A stretch of DNA of 64,000 nt from Flammeovirgaceae bacterium UBA2366 (GTDB taxonomy: Bacteria > Bacteroidota > Bacteroidia > Cytophagales > Cyclobacteriaceae). The DNA is taken from the NCBI GenBank assembly GCA_002344065.1, contig DDTK01000011.1:1-64000 (forward strand). Reading direction: 5' to 3'. Positions 54,071-63,412 of this stretch are shown one piece after another; the first letter of the stretch is position 1; each line of letters starts with the position of its first letter. The notes beneath the pieces are model-generated. The model ran no database searches. It was not told the DNA's origin and saw nothing but the letters and a program-made list of their open reading frames with translations. The position numbers were made by a program, and so were the translations under genes.

Positions 54071-54715
54071 ATGGGGAATTACAGAAAAGGCATCGAAATG
54101 CGCCAGCACATCATTCTGGAGGCGCGCAGAATTTTTAATAAAGAAGGTCTTTACCTTACACTGGAGCAATTGGCAAGCAGACTCGAACTTTCTAAAGGAA
54201 GGATTACGAACTATTTTCCTACAAAAGATAACCTGTTTGTCGCGATATCGCAGGATTACGACCTGCGGTTTCAGGAATTAATGATTTCATTTAGTGGAGT
54301 ACAAAAGGTAAGCTTCGAGTGGCTAAAATCCGTTTGCTCAGCAGTGATGGACCTGCAATATCAATATCGTAGCGCAATTGTATTTGTTGCTACAACCAGC
54401 AGTAGCCAGACTGAAATGCATAACCAAATAACCAAAAGTTATAAAAAGAATAGTCAGCAGGTGCGTAAGACGGTAGCGTTATTGGTTGAAAATGGGTTGC
54501 TTAAACCTGAACTTTTGGAGCTTCCGAATTTTGAAGTATTCTGCTTTCAACATGTGAACCTGTTCACGACATGGGTTATTAGTCTGGAGATTTATCATAG
54601 TTCGAGTTCTTACAAAAAAATGAAACCTGTTTACCTTAAGGGAATCGTTGGTTGTTATTACCCTTACCTTACAAAAAAAGGCCAAACACAATACCAAGCC
54701 CTTCACTTTAAATGA
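54071..54715 (+). CDS. TetR-family transcriptional regulator
   Basis: The 214-aa protein has the N-terminal TetR HTH: IILEARRIFNKEGLYLTLEQ and LASRLELSKGRITNYFPTKDNL (partly). A helical ligand domain follows, with no motif to name the ligand. It starts at ATG 54071, 8 bp after a perfect palindrome shared with the divergent sulfatase promoter. The sulfatase-SDR operon is the likely target. Confidence 0.88.
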   Translation: MGNYRKGIEMRQHIILEARRIFNKEGLYLTLEQLASRLELSKGRITNYFPTKDNLFVAISQDYDLRFQELMISFSGVQKVSFEWLKSVCSAVMDLQYQYRSAIVFVATTSSSQTEMHNQITKSYKKNSQQVRKTVALLVENGLLKPELLELPNFEVFCFQHVNLFTTWVISLEIYHSSSSYKKMKPVYLKGIVGCYYPYLTKKGQTQYQALHFK

Positions 54716-54910
54716 GATCGATTAAAGATGAAATCTTATATAACGTCCACGCCTGTCTAAATTGGCAGGAGGACTAATAAATTTGGTATGTAGTTCGTAT
54801 TGCTCCTGGTATTCAAACTAAAGGCAAATTAGTAAAACTTGTACAAGGCTCCCGATGAGGCCGACAGGTGGAGTTCTTCATTAAATGAACCGGGAGCAAA
54901 TGGTAAACCC

Positions 54911-57751
54911 TTAATACTCAAGAATAAACTTCGATAAATTCTGATGGGCATCAAGCCCTAGTTTTTTGCGCAGTCGATAGCGGGCAACTTCAACTCCGCG
55001 CAGGGAAATGCCCATAAGGTTTGCAATTTCTTTTGTATCCATTTTCAGTCTCAGGAAGGCACAAAGTTTTTGTTCACCGGGCGTGAGATCTAAAAACCGG
55101 CTCGTCAACCGCGAAAGAAAATCGCCATGAACACGGTCGAAGTGGTGTTCAAATTGTTTCCAGTCTTCCTGCACCCTAAGCGTTGTATCAATTTCCTTAA
55201 TAATGCGGTCCAATGCCCGCTGTTTATCTTCTACTTTATCGGTGACTTTTGCTTGTCGGATTTCCTCTTTTATGTTTTCCATAAATTCATTCTTCACCAC
55301 CAGGTTCATCGCAGAGGCGGCCAGCAGATTATTCACATGTTGTAATTCATTTTTTATCTGTTCTTCTTTTAATTCCTGAAGCTCCCTTTGCTTTAGTGCA
55401 AGTTCCTTTTGTTTGGCCTGTTCCAATCTTACTTGTTTGCCTGTGTAGTACTGCCGCTGGAGGCGATAAATCTGGTACAGAATGGAAATACCCAATACAA
55501 AATACAATATTCGGGCGATGAGGCTTTTATAGAATGGCGGAGTTACAATTACCTGTAAGGGCTTACTGGTTATAATTTCTCCGCGTGAATCAAATGTCTG
55601 AACGAGAAATGTATACGTCCCGACTTTCAGGTTAGTGTATTCTTTAACACTTGCATTGGTCCACTTTCCAAAATCATCATCAAAACCGCTGAGGTGATAC
55701 CGGAATTGTTGATTGTTTACATCTTTAAACTTGAACGACTCTACCACAAACTGTAAAACGCGTGTACCTTCAGTTATCCGAATCGGCTCAACTAATCCGG
55801 GCCTGCTGTGAAATGGCATACGGGAATACAATATGCTATCTTCAGCCACACTAAATACCCGGTTAACAAGGGGTTCGCTTAAAATTGAAACCCTATCCTC
55901 AAGATCTGGGCTATAGTGTATAAAACCTTCATTGGCATTAAACAGAATGCCATCATAAACATTTCGGGAAACATTTAGTAAGTCATTGTTAAAGGATTGT
56001 CGTAATTGAAATAGGGATGATGGTACATAAACATAATTACCAGGACTAATCTGCTTGTACAGTCCCACCAGGTTTTCGGAATAGATGTAAACATTCTTTT
56101 GCTTATCCTGTACAAGTTGATATACCCAGTTCTTTTGAACAGCTTTAGAAAAGATCTCCTCTTCTTCAATCGTATCTGTTGCTTGGTTTAACTTGAAAAT
56201 ACCCTTGGAAGTACTGATGTACAGCTCATCATCAATTCGGCTTAAAAAGATATATTGTTGAATGGGAAGTCTATGTGACTCAGAAACTTTCTTTACAACT
56301 GCTTCGCGTAGTGAGTCCGTTAACGTGAGCAGGTACAAACCTTTATAATACTGCCCTACCCAGATTCTGCCTTTTCTGTCTTCTTCGAAAAACCTGCTGG
56401 ACTCATTAAATCCTTTAATTTTCTGAACCTCCCGTAATTCGCCACTGGGTTGAATCTGAAAAAGATGGAGGCCGGAATAAGTACCACCAATGGCATAAGT
56501 AGGATTTGATTGCAACTGCTTCACTTGCCACAGCCCGTCACTGGTAGTAATTCTGGTTGCTTTTCCGTTTTCTAACTTGAACAAACCGGTGTGGTGTCCT
56601 GCATAAAGTTTTTTATTAATGATTTGCATGCCATAAGCCGGCCCTTCGGTTCCGTTAAGAAATGAACTTATTAAAGCATTTACAGGAAGAAAATAAATTC
56701 CATTCGAAGTGGTGTAGTAGGTTCCCTCCTCTGTTTCGAAAGCCTCATAACCACTACCCTGCAGTCCAATATTCTGGTTGATTAACCGCAAGGGTGATTT
56801 AATGTCAATTAAGGCAATTCCATTTTGCATCCCAACCCAAAGGTTACCGCTTTTATCCTGGAAAACCCGAAGACAAGCATTTGACATTAATCCTTCTTCC
56901 GTGCTGATATTTTCAATTTGATTTGAAATTGGGTCATAAATGAATAATCCGGCTCGCTGTGTAGAAATTACTAACCGACCATCTGAAATTTGGGTTACAT
57001 GGTTGATATATTTTCCGTTAAGCGTTTTGGCCAGATCTGTGTACGTATCGGTTACACCGAATGAATCAAGGAGTTCAACTTGTCCTGAATTATAGAAAAC
57101 CACGTAACCCATTTCGCTTCGGATTACACCCGCAACAACCTGGTTTGCACGATCATTGTGAATAAGCGGGACGAGCCTGCCTCTTTCAATTTCAAAAAGT
57201 TCGCCTGATGGTGATTGTGTAAATAATTTTTTACCCGCTAAAAAAGATCGGTTAAATCCAGCCGGGTTAGTGAGGATGGATACATCATTGCCATCGTAGC
57301 TATAGATTCCCTGAAAGGTGCAAAAAAACACCATGGAATCGAATATGAAAACATCCCATACTTCGTCAAAGTCCCGTGAGTTCTGAGGAATTTTATCGAG
57401 CAGTGAAACATAGTTCCAATTGTCTTCAAAAAATCCAAAGTCACCCTGCGAACCAACATAAAGGCGATTTGCATTTTCATCAAATGCAAGCGATCGTTGC
57501 TTTTTGCCTGTGTTTAGGGCATGTGTTTGCCATTGATTTCCATTGAAAGACAGTACCCCAAGGTTATTGGCTACAAACAGATTCAAATCTCTGTTCTGAG
57601 CAAAATCTATGTTTTGAATACCAGCTCCATATTCAGCAGGCGCGAAATTCTTGATTGGATATTTTCCGTTGATGGCGTATAAAGCGGAGGCAGCGGATAA
57701 CCAGAAGACAAAAAGTAACCGAATTTTTAAGACACACCCTGAATGACGCAT
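54911..57751 (-). CDS. Membrane sensor-regulator: Reg_prop propeller, Y_Y_Y, LuxR HTH
   Basis: The 946-aa protein has a signal sequence, then two-component-regulator propeller repeats over residues 30-680 (GNLWVGMQNGIALI; GRIWVGQYYKGLYLL). The Y_Y_Y domain covers about 690-765, a transmembrane helix about 770-788, and a long coiled coil about 795-850. The C-terminal LuxR-type HTH has LTPGEQKLCAFLRL and KEIANLMGISLRGVEVARYR. It is a one-protein version of hybrid two-component systems, presumably sensing a glycan in the periplasm and binding DNA in the cytoplasm. It is divergent from a glucanase operon with a palindrome between them. Confidence 0.88.
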   Translation of the reverse strand: MRHSGCVLKIRLLFVFWLSAASALYAINGKYPIKNFAPAEYGAGIQNIDFAQNRDLNLFVANNLGVLSFNGNQWQTHALNTGKKQRSLAFDENANRLYVGSQGDFGFFEDNWNYVSLLDKIPQNSRDFDEVWDVFIFDSMVFFCTFQGIYSYDGNDVSILTNPAGFNRSFLAGKKLFTQSPSGELFEIERGRLVPLIHNDRANQVVAGVIRSEMGYVVFYNSGQVELLDSFGVTDTYTDLAKTLNGKYINHVTQISDGRLVISTQRAGLFIYDPISNQIENISTEEGLMSNACLRVFQDKSGNLWVGMQNGIALIDIKSPLRLINQNIGLQGSGYEAFETEEGTYYTTSNGIYFLPVNALISSFLNGTEGPAYGMQIINKKLYAGHHTGLFKLENGKATRITTSDGLWQVKQLQSNPTYAIGGTYSGLHLFQIQPSGELREVQKIKGFNESSRFFEEDRKGRIWVGQYYKGLYLLTLTDSLREAVVKKVSESHRLPIQQYIFLSRIDDELYISTSKGIFKLNQATDTIEEEEIFSKAVQKNWVYQLVQDKQKNVYIYSENLVGLYKQISPGNYVYVPSSLFQLRQSFNNDLLNVSRNVYDGILFNANEGFIHYSPDLEDRVSILSEPLVNRVFSVAEDSILYSRMPFHSRPGLVEPIRITEGTRVLQFVVESFKFKDVNNQQFRYHLSGFDDDFGKWTNASVKEYTNLKVGTYTFLVQTFDSRGEIITSKPLQVIVTPPFYKSLIARILYFVLGISILYQIYRLQRQYYTGKQVRLEQAKQKELALKQRELQELKEEQIKNELQHVNNLLAASAMNLVVKNEFMENIKEEIRQAKVTDKVEDKQRALDRIIKEIDTTLRVQEDWKQFEHHFDRVHGDFLSRLTSRFLDLTPGEQKLCAFLRLKMDTKEIANLMGISLRGVEVARYRLRKKLGLDAHQNLSKFILEY

Positions 57752-57791
57752 AAAACCTGCTTTGAATGGCCTCTGTGTAGGCTATGAGTAA

Positions 57792-57799
57792 CAAATATA
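57792..57799 (-). promoter_or_regulatory. -7 promoter box of the LuxR-type sensor gene
   Basis: TATATTTG on the minus strand, 41 bp before the start codon, matches TAnnTTTG. The palindrome at 57821-57842 lies in its upstream promoter region. Confidence 0.5.
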
Positions 57800-57820
57800 T
57801 TCCTTTAATCGGCCTCAGAA

Positions 57821-57842
57821 CTACAAAATTGAAATTTTGTAG
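57821..57842. promoter_or_regulatory. 22-bp palindrome between sensor and glucanase operon
   Basis: CTACAAAATT and AATTTTGTAG are perfect 10-bp arms around a 2-bp centre, placed between divergent promoters. It is a candidate site for the LuxR-type domain of the adjacent sensor. CAATCGATT also occurs twice nearer the glucanase start (57906-57914, 57932-57940). Confidence 0.55.
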
Positions 57843-57976
57843 TAGTCAGTAGAAAGTATTGATGTAGTCATTTTTTTCATTTCTATGACCCTTATGTCCA
57901 AATTTCAATCGATTTCGGAGTGAAAGCATAACAATCGATTGCGTTCAGTCCTTTATACACTGTAAATCAAACCTAT

Positions 57977-60900
57977 ATGAAGAACATCTACGTATTACTT
58001 GCCCTCCTATTACTAAGCGCAACTGTAAACGCTCAGTCTGCGCAAGTAGCTGTCGTTCAAGACAATAGTGGAATGAAGCTGCACGTGAATGGCAAGGAAT
58101 TCATGGTTAACGGCATGAATTGGGATTATTTTCCGGTAGGCACCAATTTCAATTACAGCCTTTGGAAGCAGCCCGATGACATTATTATGGCTGCTCTTGA
58201 TGCCGAGATGGCCCTGTTGAAAAATATGGGGGTCAATGCCATACGGCAATACACTGGCGTACCCGCCAGATGGATTCGCTATATCTATGAGAAGTACGGA
58301 ATATATACGATGCTTAATCATTCTTTCGGCAGGTATGGATTAACCCTGGATGGTGCATGGGTTGCCAATACAGAATATGCTGATCCCCGTGTCAGAAAAT
58401 TACTCTTAGCCGAAGTAACCCAAATGGTAAATGAATACAAGGGCACTCCGGGCCTTCTCCTCTATTTACTTGGAAACGAGAACAACTATGGACTATTCTG
58501 GGAAGGTGCCGAAACTGAAAATATTCCAATAGAAGACAGAAAATCTACTGCTCGCGCAACAGCAATGTATAAGCTATTTAACGAGGCAACGGTAGCCATG
58601 AAAAAATTGGATTCGACTCATCCGGTGGCTATTTGTAATGGCGATCTGCTCTTTCTGGAGATCATCAAAGAAGAATGTAAAGACATTGACATCTTCGGGA
58701 CGAACATGTATCGCGGAGTTTCATTTGGTGATGCCTTTCAACGTGTTAAGGATGAGTTAAACAAACCAATACTCTTTACCGAATTTGGAGCTGATGCATA
58801 TAATGCTGTTGAAAATTCAGAGGATCAATATTCGCAAGCCTATTATATGGTTGGCAATTGGAAGGAAATCTATGAAAATGCAGCAGGTTTAGGAAAAACC
58901 GGAAATTCATTAGGAGGTTTCACTTTTCAATTCAGTGATGGATGGTGGAAATATGGACAAACAACAAACCTTGATATTCATGACACCAATGCTTCATGGG
59001 CAAATGGTGGTTACCAAAGTGATTTTGTAGAAGGTGAAAACAACATGAATGAGGAGTGGTTTGGTATTTGTGCAAAAGGACAAACCACACCGCGTGGATT
59101 ATACACACTTTATCCGCGTGCTGCATATTATGCCTTGAAGGAAGCTCATGCATTGAATCCATATTCCGATGGAATGACGCTTTCCGGTGTTGAAGGTCAT
59201 TTTTCTTCTATTCAGTTAATTGATGCGGTACTTAAAGCGCGCAGCGATCAGGCTGCCTTAGTCGGTGAACAATCTCAAATGCTTAGAGTAAGTCAGTTAA
59301 GAGCTGAGTTTACAACTTTTTTTACCGGGGGTAATCTCACAACTACACCCAATGTTCCGGATCCTAATAATGTAACGTATCCAAATCAATTAGGCTTTGA
59401 CCATCTTGAATCTTTCTTTGTGGGCATAGAGGCAAACCCTGCCTCCAATGTTCGTGCAAATGTTGTATTCAACGTGCTGGGAAACGTTGCACTTAATCCG
59501 ATCAACGAAATATTTTATGAGAATCGCGGGCGGCCTCTTGATGTACAAACCCAAACGGGTACCCAGGTGCTAAACTCGCTTAACCGTGTGGCAGTATACA
59601 GAGCAGATTACTCGTGGAATCATAAAATGTTTGACCTCCAGGGATTTTACAGAACCGGACACTACCATTGGGGATATGAAGGCGATTTTTTCGGACTATA
59701 TCCGGAAGCAAACTACGGTCCTAACATCGACATCTATAATGGACTTGCCCCACAAGGCATTGAGATTACAGGTAAGAAATCTATCAAGGGATTTAAAGTG
59801 GCCTTTGGTCGTGAACTCTGGTGGGGCGCAAACCCTGCCGTACTGGTCAAGTATCAACGAGAAGTTGGTAAGCTAAAGTTGACCGGAATTTACCATGAAG
59901 ATCTTGACGATCCGGGAGTGGCCATCAGTTCAATAGCAGTTCCTCAGCCAAGAACAAGAAGGGTAACGTTACAGGCAGAAACCAAATTATTCGATAAACT
60001 AAAAATTGAAGTAGGTGGTATTTGGGGTGGCCAGCCACTTGTTGGTCGTGAATTCCAGGTTGTGCGTGGTGAAGAAAATAATTACCAGGTATATGTGGAT
60101 AAGGTGCAGGAATCTGATACCTGGGGTGGTAAAGTTAAGTTTAGCTATTCTGCCGGTCGTTTTAACTGGTACGCACTGGCTGCAGCACAAGGCTTGGTAG
60201 CTAATGGTGGTTATGATAACACACGAACATTTACCGGCTGGACACTTAAAGACAGCGGAAGTGGAAATAAAAATCTAATCCTATCAGGTTTAACCTTCAT
60301 ACAAGGCAATTGGCAAATAGCACCCAACTTTATGTGGCAAAAGCCTCTTGTTGATCCCATTCCCGGTGATATTGGAAGCCCAGAAAACCCCAGCCCAGCC
60401 AGACCCAGAAATATTCTGGACGACCCGTTTGTCGTGCGCTCAAACAGGGAAACGGTTGGAGGCGAACTTCTCCTGACATTTGATCCAACCCCCGGTACGT
60501 GGATGTATGAATGGGATAACGATCGCGCAGAGGATGCCAAGTTCGCTGCAAACATTGGGTTTGTGTTCCGTCACTTACCTACCACACAGGATGCTGCCGT
60601 TATTTTCCCGGGAACAGGACGCGAACCAGCAGCTGCCTCCGCTGCACCACCTGCGCTGGATCTGTGGGAGATTAATTCACGAATTGTATCTAAAATTAAT
60701 CCTGAGCTTGGCCTCATTGTGAATTTATATGGAGGCAATGGCCAGGCGAATGGACCTGATCCACGAACAGTCGAACGGTATGGAGGTGATGTCAGGGTAA
60801 TCTATAAGACCATGAAACTTTCATCACACCTCAAGTTTAATGATTGGGGTCCGTTCGACTATCACCGTGATTTTAACTTAACCTTTCCCTTACAAGTAAT

Positions 60901-61123
60901 GGCCGACATTTCCACCACAGTAGGTAAACAGGATTGGTTTATTCTGCCAAATACTACACTGGGTATGCGGTTTACGTGGCGTTCACTGAATGAATATTCT
61001 CCGCGTTACCTTCCTAATGCAGCGGAAGAATTTGCAACATCACCAATTATAAGCCCGGTTGGTTTTCCGAATGGAAACGAATGGGAATTAAGAACGTACC
61101 TGCACATCAATGTTGGTAAATAA
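57977..61123 (+). CDS. GH2-like TIM-barrel glycosidase fused to outer-membrane barrel
   Basis: The 1048-aa protein has a signal peptide (1-19). Residues about 30-400 form a glycoside hydrolase TIM barrel of the GH2/clan A type. LHVNGKEFMVNGMNW opens it, the acid/base is in LLGNEN (E168), and the nucleophile in ILFTEFGAD (E269). Residues about 430-1048 are alternating beta strands (VRANVVFNVLGNVAL; LQGFYRTGHYHWGYEG; LSSHLKFNDWGPF) ending in LHINVGK, which reads as an outer-membrane barrel. The enzyme would thus be anchored at the outer membrane by its own barrel. It is first gene of a probable beta-glucan operon. Confidence 0.75.
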   Translation: MKNIYVLLALLLLSATVNAQSAQVAVVQDNSGMKLHVNGKEFMVNGMNWDYFPVGTNFNYSLWKQPDDIIMAALDAEMALLKNMGVNAIRQYTGVPARWIRYIYEKYGIYTMLNHSFGRYGLTLDGAWVANTEYADPRVRKLLLAEVTQMVNEYKGTPGLLLYLLGNENNYGLFWEGAETENIPIEDRKSTARATAMYKLFNEATVAMKKLDSTHPVAICNGDLLFLEIIKEECKDIDIFGTNMYRGVSFGDAFQRVKDELNKPILFTEFGADAYNAVENSEDQYSQAYYMVGNWKEIYENAAGLGKTGNSLGGFTFQFSDGWWKYGQTTNLDIHDTNASWANGGYQSDFVEGENNMNEEWFGICAKGQTTPRGLYTLYPRAAYYALKEAHALNPYSDGMTLSGVEGHFSSIQLIDAVLKARSDQAALVGEQSQMLRVSQLRAEFTTFFTGGNLTTTPNVPDPNNVTYPNQLGFDHLESFFVGIEANPASNVRANVVFNVLGNVALNPINEIFYENRGRPLDVQTQTGTQVLNSLNRVAVYRADYSWNHKMFDLQGFYRTGHYHWGYEGDFFGLYPEANYGPNIDIYNGLAPQGIEITGKKSIKGFKVAFGRELWWGANPAVLVKYQREVGKLKLTGIYHEDLDDPGVAISSIAVPQPRTRRVTLQAETKLFDKLKIEVGGIWGGQPLVGREFQVVRGEENNYQVYVDKVQESDTWGGKVKFSYSAGRFNWYALAAAQGLVANGGYDNTRTFTGWTLKDSGSGNKNLILSGLTFIQGNWQIAPNFMWQKPLVDPIPGDIGSPENPSPARPRNILDDPFVVRSNRETVGGELLLTFDPTPGTWMYEWDNDRAEDAKFAANIGFVFRHLPTTQDAAVIFPGTGREPAAASAAPPALDLWEINSRIVSKINPELGLIVNLYGGNGQANGPDPRTVERYGGDVRVIYKTMKLSSHLKFNDWGPFDYHRDFNLTFPLQVMADISTTVGKQDWFILPNTTLGMRFTWRSLNEYSPRYLPNAAEEFATSPIISPVGFPNGNEWELRTYLHINVGK

Positions 61124-61134
61124 AAGCAAGTAAC

Positions 61135-62532
61135 ATGAAAAGTATAAAAGTAATTAGTATAAGGATAGCGCTGTTCGGATTCATGTCGTTCATCCTTTCC
61201 AACTGCGAACGAAATTTATCGGGCGATGTGGAGTTTGCACGATTCTCAACCAACCCGGAAGTTTTTATTGATGGCTTTAGCAGCGGTCTGCAATACTTCC
61301 CGTTTCAAGGTTCAAAACTTGATGCATTTTCGGTAGACACTGAAATTCGGTATTCGGGGTCTTCCTCCATGCGATTTGATGTTCCAAATTTTGGCGATCC
61401 TGCAGGAGCCTTTGCAGGTGCTATCTTCCCCGATAATGGAGGTCGTGATCTGACCGACTATGATGCACTTACTTTTTGGGCCAAGGCATCACAAAGTGCT
61501 ACGATAAATGAAATCGGTTTTGGAAGCGATTTTGGTGATAACAAGTTCATCGTTACGTTAAACAACATGCGAATCAGCACCGCATGGACAAAGTACACCA
61601 TCCCGATTCCTGACCCAAGCCGGTTGGTAGCTGAGAAAGGATTGTTCTGGTATGCAGAAGGACCAGAAGATGGGAATGGCTATTCGTTTTGGATTGATGA
61701 ATTAAAGTTTGAAAAACTTGGCACTGTGGCGCAACCAAGGCCCGCCATGTTCAATGGCATAGATGAATCGGTGGAAACGTTTATCGGAACAAACATTTCC
61801 ATTGACGGATTAACACAAACCTTTAACCTGGCTTCCGGACAAAACGTTACTGTTTCAGCAGCTCCGTCCTATTTTACCTTCAAGTCATCAAATGTTGATG
61901 TGGCCCGCGTCAATGAAAATGGCATGGTCTCCATTGTTGGTAGTGGCACGGCAAAGATTACCGCACTATTAGCAGGTGTAAGGGCTCAGGGATCACTAAC
62001 CATTAACTCAGTGGGTACTTTTGTGCCGGCTCCTACCCCAACTCGTAATCCTGCAGATGTTATTTCAGTATTCAGCGATGCGTACACCAATATTCCGGTT
62101 GATTTTTATAATGGATTTTTCGCACCATTTCAAACTACACTCGGTGGAGCCGTAAACATAGGCGGTGAAAATGTTATCAGATACACTCAATTGAATTTTG
62201 TTGCTACTGAGTTTAAAAACCCAACTGTTAATCTATCGCAGATGACACACTTTCATGTTGATATTCAAATTCAAGAGCCGATTAATCCCGGAGACTTTAT
62301 TTCGATTGAATTAGGTGACTTTGGTCCGAACAATGCTTTCGGTGGTGGTGATGATTCCAGCGGGCGGGTAACATTTACGAGCACTTCATTAACCCGAAAC
62401 ACATGGATAAGTCTGGATATTCCGCTAGCCCAATTTGGTTTAGCAAGCCGAAACAATATGGCCCAGATATTCTTCATATCGGATGCTACCATTTCAACTT
62501 TGTTAGTGGATAATATGTATTTCTACAAGTAA
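61135..62532 (+). CDS. Surface lipoprotein with two CBM-like jelly rolls and a BIG2 domain
   Basis: The 465-aa protein has a lipoprotein signal (LSNC). Residues about 40-200 form a jelly roll like CBM11-type modules (YSGSSSMRFDVPNF; YDALTFWAKAS; SFWIDELKFEK). A BIG2-type Ig domain covers about 235-300 (SSNVDVARVNENGMVSIVGSGTAKIT in parts). A second jelly roll covers about 310-465 (MTHFHVDIQIQEP; LLVDNMYFYK). It is likely a glycan-binding protein at the cell surface. It starts 11 bp after the TIM-barrel gene. Confidence 0.78.
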   Translation: MKSIKVISIRIALFGFMSFILSNCERNLSGDVEFARFSTNPEVFIDGFSSGLQYFPFQGSKLDAFSVDTEIRYSGSSSMRFDVPNFGDPAGAFAGAIFPDNGGRDLTDYDALTFWAKASQSATINEIGFGSDFGDNKFIVTLNNMRISTAWTKYTIPIPDPSRLVAEKGLFWYAEGPEDGNGYSFWIDELKFEKLGTVAQPRPAMFNGIDESVETFIGTNISIDGLTQTFNLASGQNVTVSAAPSYFTFKSSNVDVARVNENGMVSIVGSGTAKITALLAGVRAQGSLTINSVGTFVPAPTPTRNPADVISVFSDAYTNIPVDFYNGFFAPFQTTLGGAVNIGGENVIRYTQLNFVATEFKNPTVNLSQMTHFHVDIQIQEPINPGDFISIELGDFGPNNAFGGGDDSSGRVTFTSTSLTRNTWISLDIPLAQFGLASRNNMAQIFFISDATISTLLVDNMYFYK

Positions 62533-62585
62533 AGAGTTTAACTGAATAACAAATGAATCAGCGAAATCAATTTAAACTTAGAATC

Positions 62586-63386
62586 ATGAACAGAATATGG
62601 CTGCGTATTTCTTCCGCTTGTATGCTGGTGGCCCTGCTGAGTTGTTCGGATTATGAACAAACCGTAACCACAATGAATGAACTTGTCATACAAGACGAGT
62701 TTGATACCAATGGCGCACCCAACAGTGCCATCTGGGGGTATGATATCGGCACAGGCACAAATGGTTGGGGTAATAATGAATTACAATACTACACCGATCG
62801 TAAAGAAAATGTGACCGTACAAAATGGCTACCTGATCATTACGGCTCGGAAGGAATCTTATCAAGGATCACCCTATACGTCAGCAAGATTACTAACCAAA
62901 GGAAAATTCGAGCAGGCATATGGACGTTTTGAAGCCAGAATCAGACTACCCTGGGGACAAGGCATGTGGCCGGCCTTCTGGATGCTGGGGGCAGATATTG
63001 ACACCAATCCATGGCCTGCAGCGGGCGAAATTGACATCATGGAATTTCGTGGGCAAGAGCCATCCACGGTACTCGGTACTGTTCATGGCCCGGGGTATTC
63101 CGCTGGCGAATCAATTTCAAAAAGTTACACCTTAAAGAACGATCGGTTTGATACCGGATTTCATGTGTTTGGAATTGAGTGGACACCTAAGTATGTAAAC
63201 TTTTATGTTGATGATGTGCTATACAATCAAATAACTCCTGCTGATGTTCCCGGTGAGTGGGTATTCAACAAACCATTCTTTATTCTGATAAATCTTGCTG
63301 TTGGTGGATCGTTTGTCGGATCGCCTAACAGTGAAACCGTCTTCCCGCAAACCATGCTGGTTGACTACGTAAGGGTATACAAATAG
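62586..63386 (+). CDS. GH16 family beta-glucanase lipoprotein (laminarinase-like)
   Basis: About 266 aa from ATG 62586; the upstream ATG at 62553 adds a charged stretch before the signal. Lipobox is LLSC (C20). The GH16 catalytic motif EIDIME (E148, D150, E153) is preceded by GMWPAFWMLG and followed by TVHGPGYS. This is the layout of endo-beta-1,3(4)-glucanases. It would cleave beta-1,3-glucans such as laminarin at the cell surface. It is third gene of the operon. Confidence 0.9.
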   Translation: MNRIWLRISSACMLVALLSCSDYEQTVTTMNELVIQDEFDTNGAPNSAIWGYDIGTGTNGWGNNELQYYTDRKENVTVQNGYLIITARKESYQGSPYTSARLLTKGKFEQAYGRFEARIRLPWGQGMWPAFWMLGADIDTNPWPAAGEIDIMEFRGQEPSTVLGTVHGPGYSAGESISKSYTLKNDRFDTGFHVFGIEWTPKYVNFYVDDVLYNQITPADVPGEWVFNKPFFILINLAVGGSFVGSPNSETVFPQTMLVDYVRVYK

Positions 63387-63412
63387 TTATTAAACCAATA
63401 AAGCCAAAGATT

